A stretch of 49,553 nucleotides of DNA, taken from the NCBI GenBank assembly GCA_002480345.1, contig DLBY01000061.1, forward strand, positions 29,269 to 78,821, written 5' to 3'. Each line of letters begins with the position of its first letter. Positions within the stretch are counted from its first letter, which is position 1. The position numbers and the translations under genes are program-made. This DNA is from Phycisphaerales bacterium UBA7812. GTDB taxonomy: Bacteria > Planctomycetota > Phycisphaerae > Phycisphaerales > UBA1924. Below, in pieces: positions 8,705 to 16,423 of this stretch. The notes beneath the pieces are model-generated. The model was not told where the DNA came from, did no database searches, and saw only the letters and a program-made list of their open reading frames with translations.

Positions 8705-9466
8705 ATGCGTTCCCGGAACGGGGTCACTCCATCAACCGACGAGCCCGCCCCTAGGCGGGCCGGCGACGCCCGCACCGCTGTTCCGGTGCCCGTCTCGTCG
8801 GCCCCCCACGCCTCACCCACCGCGAACGGCACCGTGAGCCTCTCGACAGGCGATGGTCTGTCGAATCATGTCCTCGTCCTGAACAAGCTCTACATGGCGA
8901 TCCGCGTCGTCAGCGCCAAGCGTGCGTTCACGCTGCTCGCGCGGGACGCGGCGGAGGTGATCCACGCCGACGACGGGACATACGCGAACTACGACTTCGA
9001 GTCGTGGCTCGAGCTCAGCGAGTTCCGCCGGGAGTTCGAGCCCGACGGGCTCGACTGGGTGCGCACCGTGCGCACGGAGATCGTCGTCCCCCGGATCATC
9101 CGCCTGCTGGGGTACGACCGCCTTCCTGCGCAGCGCGTCAAGCTCAACCGGCGCAACCTGTTCGCCCGCGACCGGAACCGGTGCCAGTATTGTGGGCACT
9201 TCTTCCCGACCAGCGAGCTCTCGATCGACCATGTGCAGCCCCGAAGCCAGGGCGGGCCCGACACCTGGGAGAACCTCGTGTGCGCGTGCGTGAAGTGCAA
9301 CGCGAAGAAGGGGGGGCGCACGCCGACGCAGGCCCGGATGAAGCTGGTCACCAAACCGGTGCGTCCGAAGCGGAGCCCGCTGATCTCGATCAAGCTGGGG
9401 CACGACAAGTACGCGTCGTGGAAGGCGTTCCTCGACGACGCGTACTGGTCGGTCGAGCTGCGCTAG
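8705..9466 (+). CDS. HNH endonuclease family protein
   Basis: A 253-residue protein with a C-terminal HNH (beta-beta-alpha metal) nuclease fold. Two CxxC pairs near residues 160-163 and 195-198 should bind structural zinc. Between them are the motifs SIDHVQPRSQGG and TWENLVCAC, which supply the catalytic His and Asn. The first 55 or so residues are Pro/Ala/Ser-rich and look disordered; the middle has the VLVLNKLYMAIRVVSAKRA stretch common to stand-alone bacterial HNH proteins of this type. Such proteins are widespread and their cellular target is mostly unknown. It has no partner methylase or toxin gene nearby. The start is unusual: the ATG sits directly behind a promoter, without a ribosome-binding site. 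An alternative start further in cannot be ruled out. Confidence 0.88.
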   Translation: MRSRNGVTPSTDEPAPRRAGDARTAVPVPVSSAPHASPTANGTVSLSTGDGLSNHVLVLNKLYMAIRVVSAKRAFTLLARDAAEVIHADDGTYANYDFESWLELSEFRREFEPDGLDWVRTVRTEIVVPRIIRLLGYDRLPAQRVKLNRRNLFARDRNRCQYCGHFFPTSELSIDHVQPRSQGGPDTWENLVCACVKCNAKKGGRTPTQARMKLVTKPVRPKRSPLISIKLGHDKYASWKAFLDDAYWSVELR

Positions 9467-9500
9467 TCGATACCGTTACGGGAAAGAGGGGAAACGCATC

Positions 9501-11513
9501 ATGAGACTCTTTGACGCGTGCGTCGCGCTCGCCTCCGTCGTGATCGCGCAGGCAGGGGGCCAGCCCTGCGACGAGGATGTCATGGTCCGCTCGGGCGGGG
9601 TCGCGATTTCGCGTTTCTGCGTTGGCGATACGCTTTTCGTCGGGACGCAGGACAACGGCATCCAGGTCTACGACATCAGCGATCCCGGCGACCCCAGACC
9701 ACTCTCGTGGTTCCGGTCGCGCTACCAGCCCGCGGCGTTCACCGCCCGTGGTGACACGCTCTATGTCGCGGATTCGTTCGCCGGGATCTATATCACGGAC
9801 ATCTCCGATCCCGGGAAGCCTGCCGAGGCTGGGACGGTCGACACCGGGGGCGATATTGTCGGATGGCTCACCATCGAAAGCGACACGCTGTACGCCGTGG
9901 GCGAGAAACTCTGGATTTATGACCTCGGCACGCCGCACGAGCCGTCGCTGCTCGCGGAGATCGCCCTCCCGGACTACACAGGCAAGGCGCTCCCGGCGGG
10001 AGATTTCTTGATCGCCTTCGATCTGCGGGACGCGTCCGACGACACGAGCGAGCTGTTCCTCATCGATGTTTCGGATCCGGAGAACCCTGCCGTCGGCGTG
10101 GACATCGTCGAAGAGCTGGGCCTGTTTGATTTCGCGATCAGCGGCACCACGCTGGCGACCTTCTCCGACGCCGCGGCGCTCTTCTTCGACATCACCGATC
10201 CGACCGCCCCCGTCCCGCTCGGCGCGTTCCCCCTCGGCGGGATGGCCACCCGCATCGCCGCCGCCGGCTCGCACGCTTACATCCACATCAACAACGCCCC
10301 GCTCGAGATTTTCGACTTCTCCGATCCACAGTCGATCATCCCGACGGGATCAGTCGAGGGGATTTTCGAAACCCTCGTCATCAACGAAGGCCGACTGCTT
10401 TCCGACGCCAGCCCGAGCGGTGCGACCATCAGTTCGCTCGAGGATCCCGCGAATCCGGTGATCGAAGCGGCAATCCCCTTCGTCATCACGCCGTCGAACC
10501 TCTCGTTCAGCGGCGGCTATGCCTTCGCCCCGGACGGCTTCCGGGGATTCTCCACGCTCGACATCTCCCGGCCCGGCGCCCCGTTCTCGATCGCCCTGAC
10601 CCCCGCCCCAGACGCCATCATCGCGAGCGCCACGCGGGGCGATCACCTGTATGTCGTCGACATCTCCGAGGGCATCCTGACCTACGACATCACCGATCCC
10701 CTCGCACCCCTCCCGGTCCCGTCCGCCCCGCTGCCCTTCGTCGGTCGGAAGATGCGCATCGTCGACGACACGCTCCTCGTCGCGGAGTCGGACGGCCTGC
10801 TCAGCGTCAAAATCCGCCCAGACGGTTCACTCGGGGCCGCGACCCTGATACCCGGCTCCCTCTTCCCGGTCGACATGACGATCGAGGGCAATCGGTCCTA
10901 TCTCGCGGGCGACGAACTGGACATCTTCGATATCTCCGATCCCCGAAACCCTGTCCTCACCGCGACCCTGATCCCGCTCCCGGAGCGCATCCGCGGCATC
11001 GCATCTTCGGAAGGCCGGCTCGCAGTCGTCAGCGGGAACAATTCCGTCGGGCGACTCACCCTTTTGACTCTCGCGGACCCCGACGCCCCGCAGGTCATCG
11101 GGGTCGCCGAATACGCGCGCAAGGGGACGGGCGTACGGATGGCGGGAGATACGGCCGCGGTCGCGGTCGACCGCAACGGCGTGAGCTTCTTCGACCTCTC
11201 CGATCCCTCGAACATCACCGAGGTCGCCAACATCCCCCATCCCGCGGACACGAGAACGCTCGATCGCCGAGGATCGAACCTCTATCTTGGCCTGGAGGGA
11301 GGCCTCGCTGTGGTCGACGCGTCGTGCTTCGGCTTTCCGTGTTCTCCCGCGGACCTTGCCGAACCGCTCGGCGTTCTCGACCTTTCGGACATCGTCGCGT
11401 TCGTGACCGCCTTCACATCGTTCGACCCGTCCGCTGACTTCAACGGGGACGGCCTCTTCGACCTCGCGGACATCACCGCGTTCGTCGGTGCGTTCACGAC
11501 GGGCTGCCCCTGA
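9501..11513 (+). CDS. Secreted LVIVD-repeat propeller protein with GC-type dockerin tail
   Basis: A 670-residue exported protein. Residues 1-20 form a signal peptide ending near AQA. The body carries about a dozen LVIVD-like repeats, recognised by the recurring DISDPxxP phrase (for example VYDISDPGDP, LIDVSDPENP, FFDITDPTAP, IFDISDPRNP), which should fold as a beta-propeller. The last 60 or so residues are a two-part tail: a first half SPADLAEPLGVLDLSD and a second half with an EF-hand-like loop DFNGDGLFDLAD, ending TTGCP. The tail matches what NCBI calls the GC-type dockerin domain. It is preceded by a purine-rich ribosome site (GAAAGAGGGG). The next gene carries the same tail. The function is unknown; surface adhesion or anchoring is a guess from the architecture. 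Confidence 0.88.
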   Translation: MRLFDACVALASVVIAQAGGQPCDEDVMVRSGGVAISRFCVGDTLFVGTQDNGIQVYDISDPGDPRPLSWFRSRYQPAAFTARGDTLYVADSFAGIYITDISDPGKPAEAGTVDTGGDIVGWLTIESDTLYAVGEKLWIYDLGTPHEPSLLAEIALPDYTGKALPAGDFLIAFDLRDASDDTSELFLIDVSDPENPAVGVDIVEELGLFDFAISGTTLATFSDAAALFFDITDPTAPVPLGAFPLGGMATRIAAAGSHAYIHINNAPLEIFDFSDPQSIIPTGSVEGIFETLVINEGRLLSDASPSGATISSLEDPANPVIEAAIPFVITPSNLSFSGGYAFAPDGFRGFSTLDISRPGAPFSIALTPAPDAIIASATRGDHLYVVDISEGILTYDITDPLAPLPVPSAPLPFVGRKMRIVDDTLLVAESDGLLSVKIRPDGSLGAATLIPGSLFPVDMTIEGNRSYLAGDELDIFDISDPRNPVLTATLIPLPERIRGIASSEGRLAVVSGNNSVGRLTLLTLADPDAPQVIGVAEYARKGTGVRMAGDTAAVAVDRNGVSFFDLSDPSNITEVANIPHPADTRTLDRRGSNLYLGLEGGLAVVDASCFGFPCSPADLAEPLGVLDLSDIVAFVTAFTSFDPSADFNGDGLFDLADITAFVGAFTTGCP

Positions 11514-11590
11514 ACCGACTCGTTCTCGGACGCGTTCCGCTTCTGCGCCGTTCAGAGAATTCCGTTGTTTTGTGCTGAGCGGGGTCCGCC

Positions 11591-11618
11591 TTGTGCGCAT
11601 CGGCTCGTCTGGTAAAGT
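11591..11618 (+). promoter_or_regulatory. Possible promoter of the second dockerin-tail gene
   Basis: TTGTGC (11591-11596), a 16-base spacer, and TAAAGT (11613-11618) preceded by TGG, which makes an extended -10 element. It lies 29 bases before the start codon and upstream of a GAGGAGAG ribosome site, so this gene may be transcribed apart from its upstream neighbour. Confidence 0.4.
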
Positions 11619-11647
11619 GTGTCTTTGCGTCCCGAGGAGAGCGACTC

Positions 11648-12715
11648 ATGAACAGGTTCCTGCCCCCCGCTGCCTGCGCGGCTTGCCTTGTATCCGCCAT
11701 CGGCGCATCGCAGGGTGCCCCGGTCGTCTTCGCTATCGATCCCGATGCGTCCGCCGTGTCCGGATCGTTCGGGCTGCTCGCCGAGACCGCGGGCACGCTG
11801 ATCGGGGACTATGACGAGACGACCAACCCCGGGGGCACGCAAACCCGCCCCGGCCTGTTCGGCGGGTCGGGCAACAACCCGATCCCGGTCACCATCGACA
11901 TCGGATCGTCCACGGGTCTCGCGACGGCGCCCGCGGGTTCGTTCACGCTCGACGCGGACACCGACGCGCTGACGGTCTCGATCGACGCGTTCACGGCGGA
12001 TCTGCTCAACGGCGCCGCGGTCGAGTCATCGCTTGATCTCACTTTCCTGTTCGAGACCTTCCGAACGATCAACCCCGGCGGGTTCTATCCGGGTGGGATC
12101 CCCCTGCCCATCTCGCTGCCCGCGGGCGAACTTTCCTCGCTCGCGCTGACGCAAAACGCCCCCGCCGCGCCGGGTGCGCTCGTCCCCAATCCCGACGGGA
12201 CCTTCACCCTCGCGGCGGCGGTCCCGGTGACGCTCACCCTCTCGGGTACCGCGCTGGGTGGGGCGGCGATCGATCCCGGGCCGGTCGGCCTGCTCCTCCC
12301 GCTCGCGGGGACCTACGCGCCCGCCCCGGACCGCTCGGCGAGCGTGACGCTCTCTATCGATCTAGACGCGTTCAGCCAGTCCGTGGACGCCTCGGGCCTG
12401 CCGGCGCTGCCCGAGATCCCGTTCGAGTTGCCCACGCTGGGGGGCGAGACGGCGTCGGTGCTGCTGAACCTCGCGGTCGGGGCGATCACGCTGGAGGGCG
12501 TGGGGTCGGTGACGCTCGTCGCGAACGGAACCCCCGGCGGGTGCAACGCCGCGGACATCGCCGAGCCGTTCGGAGTGCTCGACCTTTCGGATCTGCTCGC
12601 CTTCATCGAGGCGTTCGGCGCGCAGGTCGAGCCCGCGGACTACGACGACAACGGGGTCTTCGATCTCAACGACATCCAGTTGTTCATCACGGCGTTCCTG
12701 GGCGGGTGTCCCTGA
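11648..12715 (+). CDS. Secreted protein with GC-type dockerin tail, unknown function
   Basis: A 355-residue exported protein with no recognised catalytic domain. A signal peptide covers about residues 1-23 (ends near GASQGA). The central part is rich in Gly, Ala, Thr and Leu with alternating strand-like stretches (SFTLDADTDALTVSID, PVTLTLSGTALGG), which suggests an all-beta fold. The last 57 residues are the shared tail: NAADIAEPFGVLDLSD, then the loop DYDDNGVFDLND, then the ending LGGCP. The ATG at 11648 follows GAGGAGAG at good spacing; upstream in-frame sequence overlaps the promoter. It is the tandem partner of the LVIVD protein 134 bases upstream. Confidence 0.85.
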   Translation: MNRFLPPAACAACLVSAIGASQGAPVVFAIDPDASAVSGSFGLLAETAGTLIGDYDETTNPGGTQTRPGLFGGSGNNPIPVTIDIGSSTGLATAPAGSFTLDADTDALTVSIDAFTADLLNGAAVESSLDLTFLFETFRTINPGGFYPGGIPLPISLPAGELSSLALTQNAPAAPGALVPNPDGTFTLAAAVPVTLTLSGTALGGAAIDPGPVGLLLPLAGTYAPAPDRSASVTLSIDLDAFSQSVDASGLPALPEIPFELPTLGGETASVLLNLAVGAITLEGVGSVTLVANGTPGGCNAADIAEPFGVLDLSDLLAFIEAFGAQVEPADYDDNGVFDLNDIQLFITAFLGGCP

Positions 12716-12776
12716 ACGCGGGCGGTCCCGCTCGTCAACGACGAGGCGCCCCTCGAGATCGGGGCGGACGGCGGGC

Positions 12777-13574
12777 TCAGCTCCCGTCGATCATGTCGAA
12801 GACGCCGCCCAGGATCGAGCCCTCACCCTGCCGGCGCCCCCCGGTCTGGGGCGCGGCGGCGTAGATCCGGTTCGCCAGGCGGCTGAACGGGAGTGTCTGC
12901 ATCCAGACGGTGCCCGGCCCGCGCAGCGCGGCGTAGAACAGGCCCTCGCCGCCGAACAGCTTGTTCTTGATGCCCGGGACGGTCTGGATGCTGTAATCCA
13001 CGCTCTCGTCGAAGGCGACGATGCAGCCGGTGTCGACACGGAGCGTCTCGCCCGCGTCGAGCTCTCGCCGGATGACGGTGCCGCCCGCGTGCAGGAAGGC
13101 CTGCCCCGCGCCGCTCGGGCTGCTGAGGCGCTGGAGGATGAAGCCTTCCCCACCGAAGAGACCGGCGCCGAAGCGTTTGGTGAAGGCGATGTCGACCTCC
13201 ACCCCCTGCGCGGCGCACAGGAACGAGTCCTTCTGGCACAGGATCTTCCCGTGGTGCTCGGCGAGTTCGACCGGCACGACATGCCCCGGATAAGGCGCCC
13301 CGAACGCGCAATCCCGGCGGACCCCGCCTTGGTTGGCGAAGACGGTGATGAAGAACGACTCGCCCGTCACGACGCGCTTGCCCGCCTCGAAGAGCTTGCC
13401 GAACAGCCCGCCCGCGTCCTTCTTCATCGAGAGACTGGTGCCCATCTCGATGTCGGGCTCGAGATACATCATCGCGCCCGCCTCCGCGACCATCGCCTCG
13501 CCCGGGTCGAGCGTCACGATCACCGCCTGCAGGTCGTCGCCCACGATCTCGTAGTCGATCACATCCACGCTCAT
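12777..13574 (-). CDS. TIGR00266 (AIM24-like) family protein
   Basis: A 265-residue protein of the TIGR00266 family, a double-stranded beta-helix fold related to the mitochondrial AIM24 protein. Family marks include the N-terminal YEIVGDDLQAVIVTLDPGE, AEAGAMMYL, the Gly-rich FGGEGFILQRLS and the late FGGEGLFYAALRGPG. Its biochemical role is unknown in bacteria. It is probably cytosolic, as no signal peptide is seen. The start ATG at 13574 fits the normal family N-terminus. It is convergent with the dockerin-tail gene (61 bases between stops). SRAP, the next gene upstream on this strand, is 177 bases away across a repeat-bearing spacer. Confidence 0.9.
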   Translation of the reverse strand: MSVDVIDYEIVGDDLQAVIVTLDPGEAMVAEAGAMMYLEPDIEMGTSLSMKKDAGGLFGKLFEAGKRVVTGESFFITVFANQGGVRRDCAFGAPYPGHVVPVELAEHHGKILCQKDSFLCAAQGVEVDIAFTKRFGAGLFGGEGFILQRLSSPSGAGQAFLHAGGTVIRRELDAGETLRVDTGCIVAFDESVDYSIQTVPGIKNKLFGGEGLFYAALRGPGTVWMQTLPFSRLANRIYAAAPQTGGRRQGEGSILGGVFDMIDGS

Positions 13575-13596
13575 CGATCACACCGTCCCTTCTTCA

Positions 13597-13740
13597 CTTC
13601 GTGCCTTGCTCTCTTCGTGCCTTTGTGCCGTTTTTCCCGTGATCCGCGACGCTTGACCCGTCGCTCACGCTCCGGGCTCCTCCGGTCCTCGCAGACGATC
13701 CGGACCTTTCGTTCTCCGCCTCCGTCGCTTCGTGCCTTCG
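13597..13740. repeat. Degenerate copies of a short CTTCGTGCCTT motif
   Basis: The 11-base word CTTCGTGCCTT occurs at 13597-13607, 13613-13623 and 13728-13738, with a further partial copy TTTGTGCC at 13622-13629. The first copies follow each other at 16 bases, the last is 115 bases on. This spacer between TIGR00266 and SRAP has no gene I can support. Confidence 0.5.
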
Positions 13741-13751
13741 TCGCTCCGCTC

Positions 13752-14459
13752 CTACCCGAACAACCCCGCCGATTCGTCCATCACCTCGTCCAGCAGGCCG
13801 GGCCCTTCGTTTTTCACGCGGTTCACCCGCGTGCTGACGGGGTGGTAGGACCACCGCATCGCCTCGTCGGGCTGGCAGATCGCCCGCAGCGGCGCGACGC
13901 CCTCGACCCGCGGGTCGAGCCACATCGACCAGTCCACGCGCGGGACGATGACCGGCATGCGTTCGTGAAGGGCCCGCAGGCGGGTGTTTGCGGGGCAGGT
14001 GAGCACGGTGCAGGTCTCCAGTGTCTCCCCGCTCACCGGGTCGTCCCAGGTCTCCCACAGCCCCCCCATCGCGTAGGGTTCGCCCCCGTTGCGGAAGGCC
14101 GCGTAGGGTTGTTTGGAACCCGCGGTGCCTTCTTTCCATTCGTAAAACCCGCTGGCGGGGATGAGGCACCGGCGGCGGCGGAAGGCCTCGCGGAAGGCGG
14201 GTTTCTCGTGGGCGGTCTCGCTCCGGGCGTTCATGGTCTTGAACCCGATGGCGGGGTCGTCGGCCCACGAGGGGACGAGCCCCCACTTCAGCTCGATGAG
14301 TTCCCGCCGCCCGTCGCGGGCGAGCGCGACGGGGATGTCCTGCCCGGGCCCGATGTTGAACCGGGGCAGGTTGAGCCCGAAGCCCGGGGGCCAGGACGCG
14401 ACATCGAACAACGCCGCGATCGCCTCGGCCTCGAGTTTCAGGAAGAACCGCCCGCACAT
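13752..14459 (-). CDS. yedK: SOS response-associated peptidase (SRAP/HMCES), YedK
   Basis: SRAP proteins crosslink to abasic sites in single-stranded DNA through the amino group of Cys2 and so shield them from error-prone repair. The 235-residue protein begins MCGRF, placing the invariant Cys at position 2 once Met is removed. Other family motifs are NARSET, the CLIPASGFYEWK strand with the conserved Glu, and the LTCPANTRLRALHERMP segment that carries the active-site His. The length is normal. No lexA-like box was recognised in front of it. The first 25 bases upstream run into the nuoB terminator, so it must have its own promoter in the short 83-base gap. Confidence 0.96.
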   Translation of the reverse strand: MCGRFFLKLEAEAIAALFDVASWPPGFGLNLPRFNIGPGQDIPVALARDGRRELIELKWGLVPSWADDPAIGFKTMNARSETAHEKPAFREAFRRRRCLIPASGFYEWKEGTAGSKQPYAAFRNGGEPYAMGGLWETWDDPVSGETLETCTVLTCPANTRLRALHERMPVIVPRVDWSMWLDPRVEGVAPLRAICQPDEAMRWSYHPVSTRVNRVKNEGPGLLDEVMDESAGLFG

Positions 14460-14480
14460 GCGGTCAGGGTATCAACCCAG

Positions 14481-14508
14481 AAAAAACGGAGCGCCGTTCG
14501 GCGCTCCG
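14481..14508 (-). terminator. Intrinsic terminator of nuoB
   Basis: On the minus strand a 9-bp perfect stem (arms 14487-14495 and 14500-14508, loop of 4) is followed by six T residues (14481-14486). It lies 35 bases after the nuoB stop and shows that nuoB is a separate transcript end, not the head of a longer nuo operon. Confidence 0.85.
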
Positions 14509-14542
14509 CGTGCTGCTGGAATGATGCTGCGCTGGCTCGCGC

Positions 14543-15112
14543 TCACGACCCCGTCGTGACGCCCACGGGCTGGGGTGTCACGCGGTGGGTGGGCTGGACC
14601 GCGACGCCCAGCGGAATCCGCTTGCCGTCGGGGCCCTTGGGCGGGATGCGGTCCTCGTCGATGATGCGCTGGATCGCCATCACGCCCTCGATCAGCGTCT
14701 CGGGTCGCGGGGGGCAGCCCGGCACATACACATCGACGGGGATGAACTGGTCGCAGCCCTGCACCGTCGCGTAGGTGTCGAACACGCCGCCCGTCGAGGC
14801 GCACGCGCCCATCGAGATCACCCACTTGGGCTCGGCCATCTGCTCGTACAGCCGCTGCAGCACCGGGACCATCTTCACCGAGATCCGACCCGCCACGATC
14901 AGCAGGTCGCTCTGCCGGGGGCTGAACCGCATGACCTCCGCACCGAACCGGGCGAGGTCATACCGGCTCGACGCCGTCGCCATCAACTCGATCCCGCAGC
15001 ACGCCGTCGCGAACGGCAACGGCCACAGGCTGTTCCGCCGGGCCCAGTTCACCACCCGCTGCAACTGCGTCGTCAGCACCGTGTCGGTTGAGATCGCCGC
15101 TTCAATACCCAT
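14543..15112 (-). CDS. nuoB: NADH-quinone oxidoreductase subunit B
   Basis: NuoB holds the terminal iron-sulfur cluster N2 of respiratory complex I, next to the quinone site. The 189-residue protein shows the cluster ligands in the expected order: the adjacent Cys pair in ATACCGIE, one Cys in SMGACAS and one in VPGCPPRPE. The end is somewhat longer than in the shortest family members. The start at 15112 has a good AGGAG site. It stands alone: nuoA, C and D are not next to it, and a strong terminator follows at once. nuoH is 30 kb away on the other strand. Confidence 0.96.
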   Translation of the reverse strand: MGIEAAISTDTVLTTQLQRVVNWARRNSLWPLPFATACCGIELMATASSRYDLARFGAEVMRFSPRQSDLLIVAGRISVKMVPVLQRLYEQMAEPKWVISMGACASTGGVFDTYATVQGCDQFIPVDVYVPGCPPRPETLIEGVMAIQRIIDEDRIPPKGPDGKRIPLGVAVQPTHRVTPQPVGVTTGS

Positions 15113-15182
15113 GGATATCCACTCCTGAACAAATCACGATCGGGCAAGTGTAGGATGGTTTTCGGCCATCGCGAGGATCGAG

Positions 15183-15980
15183 ATGCGAAAGAAGTCGACA
15201 ACTCCGCCCAGCGAGAGAAACTCGCCAGAATCGTCTGAAATCCCCGTCTTTGTCGCCGCTCCAGAGGTAGCACGAAGGTGGTACGAGCAATGGCATGATG
15301 CCGCCGATGGAGTCCGCAATCCCGAGGAGCGAGCTGCATTCGCGGACCTGCTCGAAGCCGCGAAGAACTCAATTAACTCCGACCACCCTATCGACACCTC
15401 TCTGCTGCTTCGCGCCGTGAACTCCACAGCCAAAGATCCGAGATCGCTCGCGATCGATCTGTTGCACGACCTGCTCGAAACCCAGCCGAACGCTGCCGAC
15501 ACTCTGAATTGGTTCTTCACAAACACCAACGCAAACGGGCGTGCGATGATCGCCCGAGGACTCAGCGGTGATCACCCAGCAATTGCGCATGCTGATCTGA
15601 TCGAGTTCTTTGGAAAGGCGTTGCGTGATCGCTCCGCATGGGTGCGCGAATGCGCTGCCGTGGCACTCGGTTACCGAAGGATTGAAGACGGCCTTCCACT
15701 TCTGACTCAATTGCGGAGCAATACGAAATCGACTGACGAGCAGAAAATGCTCGATTGGATGATCGCGTACATCGAACGCGGCTATCACGTTATCCCGCCA
15801 GAAGATCCAAACGAAGGTCGGTACACAATCAGGTATGTCCAAAAGTATTCATCGGGCCAGATTGGCACGACGATGTTCTGGGTAAGCAGCCGGAGATTCA
15901 GAAAGTACGGCGCGGAGTTTCTCGTGCGCGTAAGCCGCTTGCATGACGCCCGCGAGTATGAACGGCGAGACGAGGACTAA
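15183..15980 (+). CDS. Hypothetical HEAT-repeat-like protein, AT-richer than neighbours
   Basis: A 265-residue soluble protein of unknown function. From about residue 30 to 190 it is built of amphipathic helix pairs, including SAWVRECAAVALGY, the typical helix of HEAT or PBS-lyase repeats. The final 60 residues are Arg/Tyr-rich and strand-like. The gene is visibly richer in A and T than its neighbours, with frequent codons such as aat, aaa, gaa and tct. This suggests later arrival or weaker selection. GAGGATCGAG just before the ATG serves as ribosome site. Its stop overlaps the convergent ACT gene by four bases. I do not recognise a named family. Confidence 0.7.
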   Translation: MRKKSTTPPSERNSPESSEIPVFVAAPEVARRWYEQWHDAADGVRNPEERAAFADLLEAAKNSINSDHPIDTSLLLRAVNSTAKDPRSLAIDLLHDLLETQPNAADTLNWFFTNTNANGRAMIARGLSGDHPAIAHADLIEFFGKALRDRSAWVRECAAVALGYRRIEDGLPLLTQLRSNTKSTDEQKMLDWMIAYIERGYHVIPPEDPNEGRYTIRYVQKYSSGQIGTTMFWVSSRRFRKYGAEFLVRVSRLHDAREYERRDED

Positions 15981-16408
15981 TCCCCGTTCGGCCAGTCGAT
16001 CCCCTCGATCGTCGCCATCGAGTCCTCGAGATCATCCACCTTGAACACGCACGAGGCGGGGCGGCCCTCCTCGTTGGGCATCAGGTAGGCGTACCGGAGG
16101 TTGATCCGGTGGTCGGCCATCGCGACCGCGAGGTCCCGCAGGGCCAGGGGGCGGTTCTCGATCGGGACCGACAGCACCTCGGACTCCACGATCGGGCCCA
16201 CGCCCGAATCGACGAACGATTCGCAGACGGTCCGCATCGCCTCCACGGGCTCGGCGATGACCCGGACGAGGCCCTTGCCGTTGTGCTCGCTGACGGAGAC
16301 CGCGCGGATCTGCACGCCCGCCGCGGCGGCGGCGCCGAGCAGTCCGGCGAATTCGCCCGGTCGCTGGTCGAGATACACAGAGAATTCGGTGAGTTTGGTC
16401 GGCTTCAT
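15977..16408 (-). CDS. ACT domain protein (tandem ACT)
   Basis: A 143-residue protein made of two ACT-type regulatory domains. The first (TEFSVYLDQRPGEFAGLLGAAA... then IRAVSVSEH) has the classic ligand-site turn RPGEFAG. The second runs from about residue 72 to the end (EVLSVPIENRPLALRDLAVAMA). ACT pairs usually bind amino acids, but no catalytic domain is attached, so the ligand and partner are unknown. It overlaps the end of the HEAT-like gene by four bases, stop to stop. No operon partner is evident; the BrkB gene starts behind it on the same strand but reads towards it. Confidence 0.85.
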   Translation of the reverse strand: MKPTKLTEFSVYLDQRPGEFAGLLGAAAAAGVQIRAVSVSEHNGKGLVRVIAEPVEAMRTVCESFVDSGVGPIVESEVLSVPIENRPLALRDLAVAMADHRINLRYAYLMPNEEGRPASCVFKVDDLEDSMATIEGIDWPNGD

Positions 16409-16423
16409 AGTCGGGCCCGCACA

